The notes below the pieces were generated by a model. It searched no databases. It worked only from the letters and a program-made list of their open reading frames with translations, and had not been told where the DNA came from. From Delphinus delphis (taxonomy: Eukaryota; Chordata; Mammalia; Artiodactyla; Delphinidae), in contig NC_082683.1 of the NCBI RefSeq assembly GCF_949987515.2, forward strand, positions 122,784,582 to 122,848,581: a stretch of DNA of 64,000 nt. The letters run 5' to 3'. Position 1 is the stretch's first letter, and each line of letters starts with the position of its first letter. Of the stretch, positions 38,475 to 50,669 are shown one piece after another. The translations under genes and the position numbers were made by a program.

Positions 38475-39130
38475 CCTATTTAAAGAAGCCCTAGCCAGTC
38501 TGACATGTGAAGAGCTTGGAAGTCATCCCTCCTATTTTCACAAAAAGGAAAAAAAAAAAAAAAAAAAAAAAGCTGAACAAACTGAAAATCAACAAGTCTT
38601 AGATACATCAGGGAATTGAGGTTGCAGGACAAACTGCTACCCCGAAAACTGGAGAGACAGACAAATATGGAGGATTATAGTTTATTAGAAGCAGAAGTTG
38701 CAGCTGGAGCCTTGCAGGAACATGTAAAGGGCAATTGACTAATTATTGGCGACTGGGCCCCGACTAGCTTAAGAGATAAATTTGCCTGGCAGCCCTCACA
38801 ATTTCCTGAGTTTTATGTCCAGGAGGCTCACCAGGTTCTCAGGGTGAATATGGGAGAAAAATCCCTTCATACATCCAGAAGGGGAAGGGGAAAATTAACC
38901 ATTTTTAAATAAGCCCAGCGTGCTCTGTTCTCCTTAACAAAAGCCTGCTTTTAAGGAAAACTTATTTTAACAGAACTTAACCAACTCGTGTTTTACCAGA
39001 GCCTAACTGACTTGGAGGAAGGGAAAAACCCAAGTCCAGCTTCTTCATCGTGTCTCAGTTAACGGGGAAGGAGGAAAAAACGGAGAAATACTTGTGAAGG
39101 TCATAGCTCAGGAACACAGTGAGCTATCCA
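38475..39130 (+). repeat. LTR-like repeat, copy B (uninterrupted)
   Basis: The only copy of this repeat without a later insertion. It runs from TGACATGTGAAGAGCTTGG (38501) past GCTCTGTTCTCCTTAACAA (at about 38920) to CTCAGGAACACAGTGAG. Its A-rich segment has expanded to a run of about 24 A (38548-38571). It serves as the pre-insertion model for copy A. Confidence 0.6.
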
Positions 39131-39400
39131 AAGAGATGTGTGTCACTTTAGGGCTAAAAAAAAAGGGGGGGTGTACATTCTCCATTTTCTCTTTCCTCTT
39201 CACTCTGATGGATGAAGAAAATCACAAGGCCTGCGGGTGTGGCAGAGCCACAAGATGGAAGGAACATGGGTCTCTAAATCACAGCATGGAGGAGAGTCAC
39301 CTGTGGACCAGGAACACCCACAGAGGACTGTTACATAAATGAAAGATAACTTTCTATTGTTTGAGCCTTTATACATTTGTGTGTCTGTTTGTAGTCTGTA

Positions 39401-40088
39401 CAGTGTGCCCCCCTTATCCATGGTTTCACTTTCCACAGTTTTAGTTACCCATAGTCTACCATGGTCTGAAAATATTAAATGGAAAACTCCAGAAATAACT
39501 CATAAGTTTTAAATTGTGCACTGTTCTGAGTAGCATGATGAATTCTTGCACCATCACCCTCCATCTTGCCTGGGACAGTGAATCATCCCTTTGTCCAGCA
39601 TATCCTGCCCATTAGTCACTTAGTAGCCATTTCAATTATCAGACTGATTTGTCTCAGTATCTCAGTGCTTGTGTCAAGTGGTACTTATTTTACTTAATAA
39701 TGGCTCCAAAGTGCAAGAGTAGTGATGCTGGTAATTTGGATATGCCAAAGAGAAATCACAAAGTGCTTCCTTTAAGTGAAAAGGTGAAAGTTCTCAACTC
39801 AATAAGGAAAGTAAAAAAATCATATGCTGAGGTTGCTAAGATATGGTAAGAACGAATCTTCTATTCATGAAATTGGAAAGAAGGACAAAACCCATCCTAG
39901 TTTTGCTGCTGCACCTCAAACTGCAAAAATTATGGTCACGGTGTATGATAAGTGCTCAGTTAAGATGGAAAAGGTATTAAATTTGTGGGTGGAAGACATG
40001 AACAGAAAATGATCCAGTACTAACTGTGGTTTCAAGCAGCCACTGGGGGTCTTAGATCATGTCCCCTGCGAACAAGGGGGGACTACTG
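39401..40088 (+). mobile_element. Tigger (pogo-family) DNA transposon with transposase N-terminus
   Basis: Bounded by TA duplications (39399-39400 and 40089-40090) and inverted ends CAGTGTGCCCCCCTTAT and, on the other strand, CAGTAGTCCCCCCTTG. The frame that begins MAPKCKSSDAGNLDMPKR at 39700 is the start of a Tigger transposase with its CENP-B-type helix-turn-helix (KVLPLSEKVKVLNSI). It stops at 39847, and further pieces follow in another frame (CSVKMEKVLNLWVEDMNRK). The catalytic core is deleted, so this is a short non-autonomous derivative. Confidence 0.88.
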
Positions 40089-43074
40089 TACTACACTCAG
40101 TACTACAATTCTCTTTGCTTTTTTTCTAGAGAGACCTCTACCTGTCCCTTAATCCTCTGAGTTTCTCTAACAACACACTGCCTCTCCAGGAACCTTTTAA
40201 CCCTTCCAAGAACTGTCCGGAGCAGGGTTTCCCTTACCATTTTATCAAGATCTCCCAGGAGTAGTTTCAGGCTTTACTGGCAATATGAATGTAGAAGTCA
40301 TATCTTGATCTTCCTCTGAGGTGCCAGAATCCCAGGGAAGAGAAAGATACAGCCAGCAGTTGCATGCCCTCCCCCCATTTGGTTCTTTATGTCTCCACTC
40401 CCAATCTCGGAATCCCTTGTGCACATATCTGAGGATTTCCACCATGAAATGGCAACTCTCCTTTCCCCTGCCTCAGAGCATCCCCATGAGGGCCAATGAT
40501 GGGAGCTCTAAGTCCAAGGCTGCCTGTTGTCACTGTCTCAATGAGCTTTCACCACAAAAGTGCTACCTAACCAGCCTCCTGAGGACTCAATAGCTTAAAA
40601 CAAAACAGCGACCTCTTCTCATGTTCACAGGATGGCTGTGCAGCACAGGTCTCATTCTGGAGCCCAGGCTGGAGGGGCAGTGACTAACTAGGCATGATTT
40701 TGTCATGGCAGAGGACAAAAGCTACCGGAGAGATAAGTGAGAATATGTGAGACCTTCTAGGACCCATGTTCAGGACTCACATGTAGTCACTTCCACCTAC
40801 ATTCAATCGGCCAAAGCATGTCACATGGCCATGCCAAGTGAAGGGGCATTGAAGTACATTCTGCACAACTGAGACCTCAGCAAGGTGTGCTACGTAACAG
40901 CAGGGTGTACTACCACAGAAGCACAAAGAAGCAAGACCGTTAATTCAATCTACCACAGTCCCTGAGAGATGGAGCCATGGGGGCCAGGAGCTATGCTGTC
41001 TGAGGGCCATGGAGTCTGTACTGAAGGTCAGAAATGTGTATGAACCAGCAGACACTACAGTTCAAGAGGTATTTTGTGGGACTTGGGCTCTTTGGAATCC
41101 CTATGGTTTGTGTATTGCAAAAATTCAACAGAAGGAAAGATGAAGTCGGACCAATCACATTAAAGAACTATCATGTTGATGCCATGGGTGTTCTGTTCAT
41201 AATTGTTAACCACTTACTAACAGATATCCATCCTACCTAAGTACCAAAGCCATGCACCGTTTCAAAGACTAGCTTCAGTCACTCCCCATTCAGACGAAGC
41301 CAAAGTCTTACGGAGAAAGGAATCACTGAATGATAGAGGTGAGGGGAAGCTCAGACAATAACTAGCTCAACCCCCTCTTTCTGAAGATGAGGAAACTCAG
41401 GCAGAGACAAGTGATGTGACTTAGCCACAAACATGGATGTCTGCAGTGTATTGTGCTGACCCCAGCACTTTGTTCCTATGAGTAAGTCGTGTTAGCAGTT
41501 GTGGACTTCTACAAAGGTGGGCCTGTGACAATCATTGAGATCATGGGGCTGTGGGTTCAAAGTCAAGAATTCAGGTGGGACACTGTTGGTTGGCCTCTTC
41601 CCAGGGAAAACCTAATCAAAGCAGCATGAGAACAGTGGGGCTCTCAGAGCCTAAAACCCTAGCATAATATTCCTCTTTGGTTATCTCATAACCCGTATCA
41701 ATACTTTTTTTGTAAGAAGGTGAGCTGTCAGCAGTGCCCCTAGTACTCTTCTCCTTCCTGACTCCCTCACCTTTCCATTTGAACCAGCCATTTTCTCAGA
41801 AAAGATGGGAATGTCAATCAATTTGAGCTAAGATGTCACACTTGCTCTAAAAATGTTAACTTTATACACAAAAAGAATTGTGCATAAAAACAAACAAAAA
41901 ATCCTAATATCTACCTCTCTACCAGTATTTGAGTTGACTGCTCTCCATCGATTAGACCTCTTTGGTCTTGGTCTTTGGTTGTCCGCCATAATTACACTTC
42001 AAAGATGCGATTGTCATACTATATTTTATATATTGAGAGCTCCACAGTTCCACTGTAGCCTCTCCACGGCAGAGAGAAACCAAAGTCACATATAAATAAA
42101 TATAAGAATGGCGACAAAAACTTGGAGAAATCTTTCCCTGCAGGCACTCAGTTCTCAGGGACAGTCTGAAAATGTTGACAAAATTCTCTCCTTGACCAAA
42201 TTTTAGTCAGGCTCCTCTGAACCCTCTTTTCCACTAGGCCTCTACATGGGACACATACACACCCCCCTCCGGTCCTCAGCCCTCCCAGCACAGAGAGAGC
42301 CCCCCACCCTGGATATCTGATCAACCTGGCTTGCCATCAGCAAGCATCTCGTTAAATCGGTTTAGCAAGAGTCCCTCTACCCTTCTTGTCTCCTCTTAGT
42401 ATTCCACCCACTGACCTCCTCACTCCCAGGTGGGTGATAATTCCCCAACTGGTCTTTGCTGTATTCAGAGTTGAGCCGGAGAGCTCAGCTCTATTGCGAT
42501 AGTCTTGCCAGCTATCTCAATAATCCCGAATAAAGTCCTACTTTTCCGCTTTAACAATTGCCAGGATAATTTCTTCTTTAATGAGTTCCCAACAAAAATA
42601 CCAAACCCGGGATCTTTTTCTAGAATGAGAAGCGATTCAGGGCTTCTCCGCTCACTTTTGTTGTATTGTCCACAGAGCTGCACGCAAATTCTTTGAACAT
42701 TTTGGAGAAGATCCTGCTTTAGAGTTACTTCCTCCATGGCATTACACACTTGGGATTTAACACGCAACAACTACAAAAATCAGGAAGTGCCTTCAACATG
42801 TGTATTACGTACAAAGTTCTGAACATATGCCTGCCAGAATATGCATGCTTCCCGAAAGATCCTAGACCCCTCCACACTCTCCCCAACCCCCTCGCTGGTC
42901 TACTCTTCATAACACATTCCTTGAAGCATGCCTTTGAGTGCCTCGAGTGCTCGTCCAAGCAAGTGCAAAGCAGTGGTTCATGCAAATAAGCGCATGAACG
43001 TGTGCACCCAGGCTACATTCAGTTCAAACATAAATCCGGGCTCTTCCTGCCTCATCTATGCCGAGGTCGCACAT
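40089..43074. other. Gene-poor flank upstream of the POGK promoter
   Basis: No gene recognised. About 40590-40960 contains old repeat text (CAATAGCTTAAAACAAAACAG; GTCACATGGCCATGCC). About 41310-41450 is a + strand MIR piece (GAAGATGAGGAAACTCAGGC). The rest, including 41460-43070 directly upstream of the CpG island, is unassigned and may include upstream regulatory DNA. Confidence 0.45.
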
Positions 43075-43975
43075 GGTGCACAGGAAACTGCACCAGGGGA
43101 AGCAGAGAGGGCAGAGAGCACTACTCCGGCCAGCGAGGCGGAGCCGGGCGGAGGGTCGGGAGCTCAGCCAAGTGGAGCGCGCGGCGCGGACCGGCCGGAA
43201 GCCACGCCGGGAGGAGGGTCGGGAGCTGGCGCGGGCGCCGTCCCCCGGCGCCGCCGCGGCCCGCTGACATCAGCCGCGCTCCTCCCCTCGCCTCCCAACA
43301 CCCTCAGCTCCCGGCCGGACCCTCCCTCCTCCCACCACGTGTCCTCCCCGCTCCCTCCCGAGGGGCCGCGCGCACGGGAAGCCGGAGAGACGGAAAGGAT
43401 GGCGCTGTGACAGCCGGGCCGGAGCCCTCGGCGTCTCCACCGCGGCCCCGGCCCACGCCCCGGCTCTCGGCCCGGCGGTGAGTGCGCGCGGGCGGGCGGG
43501 GCGGGGGCCGGGGGCGGCATGGCCCCTCCCTCGGGCCCCCGGCGGTCGGGCCGCGGCGGGGGCGGGGGGTCCCGAGGCTGCAGCTGCAACTGCCGCCGCC
43601 ACTGCCTTTGTTGCGGGCCCGCCGGGGAAGGCAGGCGGCGCCGGCCCCGGCCGCTCGGCAGGTGCGCTGGGGCCGGGAGCGGGCCAGGCGGGGAGATGGG
43701 CCGGGCCGGGCGCGGGCAGGGGGGCGGCAGGAGCGCTCCCGGCGCGGGGCCGCGGAGAAAGGGAAATGGGACAAGATGGCTGGAGAAACCGGAGCGCGCC
43801 CGGGGGCGCGGCAGCGGCGGCGGGCGGGGCGCCGGGCGGGTGGGCGGTGGCGGGGCGGAGGATACCTCTTCGCCTGCACCTTCGCCGCGGGGCGGCGCCC
43901 CCACCCCCCCATCTCCCTCCCGGGAGCCGGCGGGGGAGGCCGCGGCCAAGTTCGAGCCCCAGCTCCAGGGATCTG
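43075..43975 (+). promoter_or_regulatory. CpG island promoter of POGK
   Basis: About 900 bases of very G+C-rich, CpG-dense sequence stand out sharply from the A+T-rich flank. They include a palindromic E-box CACGTG (43336-43341), GC-box-like GGGCGGGGC runs just after the exon 1 donor (about 43488-43516), and an AAGATGGC motif of YY1 type at 43773-43780. No TATA box is evident, as is usual for housekeeping CpG promoters. The island covers presumed exon 1 and the start of intron 1. The exact start site cannot be read from sequence alone. Confidence 0.85.
43300..43477 (+). other. POGK exon 1 (5'UTR); 5' end approximate
   Basis: The right edge is set by a consensus donor (GGCG, then GTGAGT at 43478) inside the CpG island. 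It is the only strong donor on this strand suited to join the exon 2 acceptor before the POGK start codon. The left edge is a guess. The exon contains a three-codon upstream frame (ATG at 43399) in strong context. Its last base becomes the -3 G of the main start codon. Confidence 0.6.
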
Positions 43976-44942
43976 AAGCCTGTTCCACCCGCCCCAGACC
44001 TATCCTGCCGCATTCGCCCGTCCTTTTTGAAAATATCGAAGGAGCAGACTTTGAACTCCGGAAGGATCTTTTCTTTGGAAGCCCGGGAGGATGCGGCCCA
44101 CAAGATGCGCGCTCACTCCACACCTAGGAATTGCCCGCGCCCCTAGAGGGCAGGAGCGCGGCCCTTTGTACTGGCCTAGGAGCTGGGCGAGAGATATTTG
44201 CAGAAGAGAATTTGCGGCCCAGAGGCAGCGAGTCTTCCCGGTGGCGGTGGGCCCCAGAGCCTGGCCCCAGCTGATTTCTGCACCTTCCTGCGTGTCCAGG
44301 CATTACCCCTCACTAAGGATCACCGACTCCTGGGCTTGGAAAGTCGCTTATGGCAGAACCGTCTTATTTTCTGACCTGGCTTATGGACAGAACCTTTGAA
44401 TCTGGAAAATCCAGGTACTCTGGGCCACCCAACCTCCTGATGCTGAACTGGCCCTGTAGGAACAACCCAGTTGAGCGAGTGTTCCATCTGTGTTCAAATG
44501 CCTTCATTGAAAGGAAGCCAATACCGCTGTCTTGCTGCCAATTCCATGTTTGGGTGGCACTGGCTGTGAGAAAGTTCTGCCATTTGATGCACTCTTTAAA
44601 ACCTCTTCCTGGAATGTTTACTCAGTGGCCTGCTCTGCCTTTGGGTCTCTACAGAACCAGTCTGGTCTGTCTTACACAGATAGCTTTTTAAATATTTGAA
44701 GGCAGCCAGGTATGCTATCTGCCTGCAACCCTCTTCTTATCATAATTAAATATGTCACCTTCCAGCTTCCTGGTGCTTTCCCTGAAACCCTTCCTCCCCA
44801 GGCCTGGCCCTGTCCCCTTCCATTGTTGCAGCTGAACTGTGCTTGGGGCTAAAAAGGTTTGTGTAGCCTGAGCTGCCCCCATCACAGACTTTAAAGAGTT
44901 CACACTAGCACCTGATTTTTCTGAACTGAATCTTGCTTACAG

Positions 44943-45076
44943 AGATGGAGTCCACAGCCTACCCTCTCAATTTGACCCTGAAAGAAGAGGAAGAAGAAGA
45001 AGAGATTCAGAGCCGGGAGCTGGAGGATGGCCCCACAGATATGCAGAAAGTCCGAATCTGCTCAGAGGGCGGATGG
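44943..45076 (+). CDS. POGK: POGK exon 2, start codon and acidic N-terminus (residues 1-44)
   Basis: The acceptor AG at 44941-44942 leaves two bases before the ATG at 44945. The codons run unbroken to a donor GTAAGT at 45077. This start is chosen because it gives the known POGK opening (MESTAYPLNL) and because, after splicing to exon 1, its context has G at -3 and G at +4. Residues 13-20 are a lysine followed by seven glutamates, encoded by a pure purine GAA/GAG run that could vary in length. No domain is assigned to these residues. The exon ends in phase 0, so it joins directly to the KRAB exon. Confidence 0.93.
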
Positions 45077-46769
45077 GTAAGTAAGAAGGTGTGGAGTCCA
45101 CACACAGCTGTGAGGGGCAGGCCTGGGAGCCAGGCTTGTATTAAGTCTCTTCCTCAAGCAGACATAGGAAGTAAAAATAGCCTAGCCCAGCCCGGTGTGT
45201 TTGCATTCCTGAGAAAACAGTTCTGTGGCTTTAAAAGGCACAGCGAAGAATGGAACTGGTTCTGGGAACAGTCCCTTCAGGCACGCAGCTTCAAGCACAC
45301 CATCAGGATCGGGAGTCCAAGAGGCCACGACTGTGTCTCTCTCCTGTACCCATGGATTCCCTGTATCCTGCTCAATGCCAGGCACCTTGTAGACACCAAC
45401 TAAATCTCTGCTGGCCTGGGTGAAAGAAAAATTGTCCTGGCATTTGTTAAGATGATAAGGAAGACTATTCAGGACTATTGAGATAGGTTTCAAGACTGTC
45501 ACAATAGGGGAGAGAGATCGGGCTCAGCAAGTGGGGATTTATAGCCAAGGAGCAGCGCGGAGGGCTCAGTGGTTGGAAAATTACTAAGAGGAGACATCCA
45601 CGGTGGAGGGTTCTTTCTAAACTGACTTAGCAGGATTCTTGCTAAAACTGGTCTGGGCAGACTGAGAAACGGAGGCGGGTGTGTATGTGTCCAAGATAGA
45701 GGCCTAGTGGAGAAGAGGGCTCAGAGGAGCCTGGCCAAAGTTTGGGTGAGGAGAGAGTCTTTATCACCTACCGCTGGTTGAAGGGAACCATTTAAACCAT
45801 TTAAGTAAGTCTTGGGGCACTGAACTGACGTGAGGAGAGCTTTATGGGACGAGGCCAGTTGACACAGGAGAGAGCTGCATTTCCAGCTGGTCCTGGATGG
45901 AGGGGTTGCGATAGTAGGCAGCAGTGAATAGGGAGCATATCCAAACAGCATAGTGTGATAGAATTAGAGTAAACTTATAAAAGTTTAAATGCAACAGATA
46001 TTAATAGTCATCGTTATGTACATTATTCACAGTACTTACTGGACTTCATGATAATTGGGCATGAATGGTAAACATTTTAAAGAAGCAACAAAATGACATT
46101 CCTTTTCTCTGCTTAGTTTTCCACTGTGTATGAATGTCATCGGTATACATATCCTTTGTTTCCAGTGAGAGATCTGTATTCATAGAATCATGGTCCTTCC
46201 AAACTATCCAGTCCCGCTCCGCTCCCACTGCATGGGGTACAGCAAGGTTATCTATTTTGCTCCTAGGATACACATGTACACTGACATTTGTTCTTAAAAA
46301 CACCTCTTGAGCTGGAACCTTAAAAGTACTTCATTTTGTTGTATGTATGTTATACTTCAATTAAAAATATTTAAAGCAGTACGACACCAGGCTCTGGGTT
46401 TTCTCATCTAGCTATGGAGCCTGGATTGCATTTGTCTCTTCAGCCCACCCTGGCCTCCTCCCCAGTTCAGATCCATGCAGCTGGGGAGATTTTGGAGAGC
46501 AGGCGTCCGTCCTATCTAGCCCTGAGCAAGAACTCATGGCTTTGAGGCTGCATTGGCCAACCGAGAACATCTAGACAGAATGGAGAAGTGCGCAAAGCAG
46601 GTGCAGCAGAAGCGCACATAAGAGTGTATTGGGACAACACAGAGAGGAGCAAGGTGAAGCCCATGCTTGGCTGGGAAAGAAGGAGGTAACCAGAGGAGCT
46701 GGAGGAGGGGGACTGGCATGTGTGGCACCCAGGCAGCCTGCCATCCATCCGCAGCTACTGAGCACAGTG

Positions 46770-46850
46770 CTGGGTGTTATTAAGGCAAGATCCCTAGTCT
46801 CGCGGGGGTACTAGTCTTGTGAGGAAGATAGGGAAGTAAATGTAATTAAC
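46770..46850 (+). repeat. Fragment of the unnamed ancient repeat (POGK intron 2)
   Basis: GTGCTGGGTGTTATTAAGGC and GATAGGGAAGTAAATG resemble the start of the repeat at 25046. Confidence 0.4.
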
Positions 46851-47689
46851 TGCACAGTATTTGGAGTTCTGTGGGGGAAGATGGGCTCTCCTGCAGGCTG
46901 GAGAAGGCAGGCAGGGACCTGGTTGGAGCAGTAGGCAGTTTTGCCCCCAGCCCCATCCCTCCCAGGGACGTCTGGGTGGAGACGTCTTTGGTTGTCATGA
47001 CTCGGGGTGGGGCTTGGGGAGTGGGAGATCCTACAGGCATCTCCTGGGTAGAGGCCAGGGATGCTGCTACCCATCGGTGATGCACAGGACAGCTCCCACA
47101 ACGAAGAATTATCTGGCCAAACATGTCAGCAGTGCTGAGGTGGGAAAACCCCTGCTCTAGAGCATTAAAACTAGGGGAAGAAAAGAATCGAATATGCATT
47201 TTGGTTGTTGGGGATTGTGTTAGAGTGATCAATAAAAGCTTTTCCAACCAAAGAATCAGGCTGTATATTAGGGTAATATTTCGTGGGAGAACTGGAGTAG
47301 AAATCCAATTTCAAGTAGAAAAAAGGGAAAGTGTACTTTGAACCAAGCCTTCGGCCTAGGTGGAACCAGCCAAGGGAAGGGAGGGTCTTGCCCTCCAGGC
47401 AGCCAGAAGCAAAAGCACTGGAGAGGAAAGCTCGTGTGTGCAGAGTCCGGAGCAGCTCCTGCAGCTGGAGCCCGCAGTGGAGTCCGGGAGTGGAGGGGAT
47501 AGGCGAGAGAAGCAGAGGGGGCCAGGGGACCGAGCCAGCCCTGCGGGGGAGTGTGCTGCGCCCAGGAGTCTGAGCTCCCTCCCTAGCAGCTCTGAGGGAG
47601 AAGTCCTCGGCTCATCTTTCTAAGGGACGTTAGCGTTTGCTGCCGCCACCAGGCAGAGGCCACTTGGCCTAAGTGGCCTGCCGAGAAAG

Positions 47690-47890
47690 CACGGGCTTGG
47701 GAGTCTGACTTGCTAACTCTGTGACCTTGGGCAAGATACTTATCAGCCCTGTTTCCTCACCCATAAAACTGGGGTGGTGATCCCCGTATCCCTGTAGTAT
47801 TTAAAGGATTCAATAAGGTAACACATTTAACCACGTAAGAGGGAGTGCCCTACACAGTGCCTGGCATACAGCAGGCGCTCTATCAGTGCA
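47690..47890 (-). mobile_element. MIR SINE (POGK intron 2)
   Basis: Antisense MIR landmarks: CTGTGACCTTGGGCAAGATA, GTTTCCTCACCCATAAAAC, then CACAGTGCCTGGCATACAG. Confidence 0.85.
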
Positions 47891-48884
47891 CCGGTCCCAG
47901 CCCCCTAAGTGCTGTCTTCGCTGGGTGCAGCGAGCCTGGGCAGCATGTAAGTACTCTAGGACGGTTACCCTTGGAGATAAGCGTTGGAATGCCAGCTCGT
48001 GGGACCGAGTGAGGCAGCACACAGAAGCTGAAGGAAGAACACCTGTCTGATGAGTCCTTGACCTTCTGAGGGAAGGGAGGAAGGCGGGGATCGAGGGCCT
48101 CTACCTGTGAGGCCAAGCAAGGGTGTCCAGGGGTTGGATGGCGGCTGCCTGATTTCTGAGTTTGGCCCAGGGCTGGCCCTGTTTACCTTCTGCTGTGCTT
48201 GGCTAGATAAAAGGCCTCTGTGGAGAGAGGGGAGGCCTGCACAGCAGGGCCTGGCTGAAGGCTTGCTCAATTCTCACAGAAGGTTGCTGTGAGGAGAATT
48301 CCTAAGCCACTGCACTGCGCGCCTCTGGAACATAATGTGGGCTTGTCTGAGGATCCTCCGGGGCTCAGTCCTAAATGGGAGGAGATGAATCCAGCCTCAG
48401 CCTCCAGCTGCCTTCTCACCACTCCAGGGCTGCTGATATATTTACCAGGCCCAGGACGTGTTACCTTTTACAAGGATCGACGTGGGTAGCCCCTCTGCAA
48501 TGACAGGCATAGCCAGTCCTGTGTCCTGTTTTATCAGCAAAGGGAAAGGGCCTATAAATAGGTATGGCCTAGATCTGGAATTTCCTAGGGAGAGAAAAGG
48601 CCAAAGGGAGAGTTGTTTAAAAGCCTGGGAAGTGGGATGGGGTGGGATGGAAAATTCCTGGCTGCCTGGCTTTCCAGATTGATGGAGTCTGAGCGGAGCC
48701 CAGAGACCAATCCGTTTGTACCTCCTGGTATTTGACACTAGGGATTTTTGTCCATTCTTACTCCAAAGAGTAAGTTCAGTCTTGTGACAGATACATTTTA
48801 AGGATTATTTGAAACTATTCCAAGCGGAATAAGAGACGTCCAGGGGTTATTTGCTTAAATCTTTGATTCAAAGAACACATTTTT

Positions 48885-49330
48885 AAGGGATTACTACCTA
48901 CAGGAAGTATTCTAGGCTTAGGGAAACAAAACGGAATAAGCCCAGGTTCTGCCCTCAGTGAGCCAATATTCTAGTGGAAGAAGCAGACAGGTAAGCCAAG
49001 AGGACTCTGCAGTGTGATAAGTGCCACCAGAGCCTTCAGCCCAGAGCGTCACAGGGCACACAGCCTGGGTTGGGACCAGTTTCCCGGGGAACAGGATGTC
49101 TGGGCTGAGTCTTGGAAGGTGGGTGGGTGTCAGCCAGGCCAAGAATGGGGAGGACCTCCGAGGCAGCAGAGCACCATGTGCGGACACACAGAGGGTGCGA
49201 GGATGGTTTGTTCAGGGAACTGCAGCAGCTCAGTACTGCCGAGTGTGTGCAGGGTGGGAGCGGAGGCCTGCCAGTTGGTGACCTGGGAGACCCCTCTGCC
49301 CTCTGTGAGGGCGGGAGCCTTGAAGTCAGA
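48885..49330 (+). repeat. Copy of the unnamed ancient repeat (POGK intron 2)
   Basis: Shares with the repeat at 25046 the order: GGGATTACTACCTACAGG start, CCAATATTCTAGTGGAAG, GTGTGATAAGTGCCACC, then TGGGCTGAGTCTTGGAAGG. Confidence 0.5.
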
Positions 49331-49334
49331 CAGT

Positions 49335-49440
49335 GCTGTGTCCCACTCTCAACCCTGCCGTTATTGGCTGTGTGACTTTGGGTCAGAAACGGGGCTGCTC
49401 TGAGCCAGTTTCCTCCTTAATTAAATGGGGCTGTGGGGGG
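49335..49440 (-). mobile_element. MIR fragment (POGK intron 2)
   Basis: Antisense MIR piece: GCTGTGTGACTTTGGGTCAG, CAGTTTCCTCCTTAATTAAA. Confidence 0.7.
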
Positions 49441-50542
49441 AATAAGGGAAGCAGTTACAGGGCCTTTCCTAGGAGATTCTCCCTGTGTGGAAGGGGCTGT
49501 GATGGGGGGAGGGACGAGGTGGGCTTCGTGCATAAGGAAGAAGGGCCAGGAGATCTAGATGATTGATGGCCGGGGGCCTGAAGAAGCTGCAGGTGGTGCA
49601 GACACTGAACTTTTGTAAGCAGATGGAGAACAGTACTCTGATCCCCCAGGCCCTAGATTCAGCTATGGGGAGTAGCTGTGAAAGCAGCAGCCCAGATCCC
49701 TTACCATTGAATACGATGAACTTTGGAGTAGGATTTTTAATGACTGAAGGAAAGCACATAGTAAAAAGAAAAGCAGAGAGTTGAACAAGAGGGGGTCGGT
49801 CTGGGTGCCTTGGCTGCGTTTGGCTGCTCAGGAACCCCCGTCCCACTGGCCCATGGGGATGGGGAGGTAGGTGAGCCGGGAGCGGGCAGTAGAGCTCTCT
49901 TCTCTGGCCTTAGGGCTTCCTGCTGCGGGTCTAGGCACGGAAGCAAAGCAGTCTGCTCTAGTATCTCGTTACATACATTGAAGCTCTAATTAGCCCTTCT
50001 GTCCTCCTCCTCGTGGATTGGAAAAGGCCAGCTGAAGCCCCTTCTCTCACTGGCCCCTCCCTGGCAGCATTGGGTTCTGAGTCAAAAACCGGGGCTAGTG
50101 CCCTGCAAATGGAGACTAGTGCCCAGGAGGCCCCCAGCACCCTCCTGGGCTGAGGATCTGTGACCAAGGGAGAGAGCAGGGTTGTGTTGGTGGGGCAGCT
50201 GTCTCGGGGTGTTTCCTCGAGCGTGGTTGGTTCTGGCTCTGGATGGGGGCTGAGCCGTGATCGGCTCTCCCTGCTATATGTGAGGATCCAGTGTCTCCCA
50301 ACCAGTATGGGGGACTTTTCTTCTCAAGGTGCTGCTCTCCTAATCTGTGGATGCCGGGGGAGGAAAGCACTCAGCAGGGCACGGGAGACCTTGTTTTTGT
50401 CTTGGTGTTGCTTCTCGGAGGAGCCGTGTGACTCAGGACAGACGTTTCCCCGGGCCCAAGCCCTCGCCTGTGAGATGCGGGTGTGTGATCTGTGTCTGCA
50501 TGTGCCTACTAGTCGTTGAGAAAGGCCTGTTCACTGTTGCAG

Positions 50543-50669
50543 GTGCCAGCCCTATTCGATGAGGTGGCCATATATTTTTCCGATGAGGAGTGGGACGTTT
50601 TGACGGAGCAGCAAAAGGCCCTGTACCGGGAGGTCATGAGGATGAATTATGAAACTGTCCTGTCCCTGG
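50543..50669 (+). CDS. POGK: POGK exon 3, KRAB A box (residues 45-86)
   Basis: This exon encodes the KRAB A box, a module that in zinc-finger proteins recruits the TRIM28/KAP1 corepressor and leads to heterochromatin formation. Conserved KRAB positions are visible: [12 protein letters not shown], then [13 protein letters not shown] and NYETVLSL. It starts in phase 0 after AG at 50541-50542 and ends in phase 1 before GTAAAG at 50670. A single KRAB A exon with its own introns is the standard gene layout of this module, so POGK looks like a KRAB exon captured upstream of a transposase exon. Whether this KRAB box binds TRIM28 is not shown by sequence. Confidence 0.95.

Noticed and set aside
43164..44127. 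Several long open frames on both strands in the CpG island (up to 319 codons)
   Set aside because: They overlap in several frames at once, are dominated by Pro, Ala, Arg and Gly, and follow from G+C richness (few stop codons). None has the features of a real protein.
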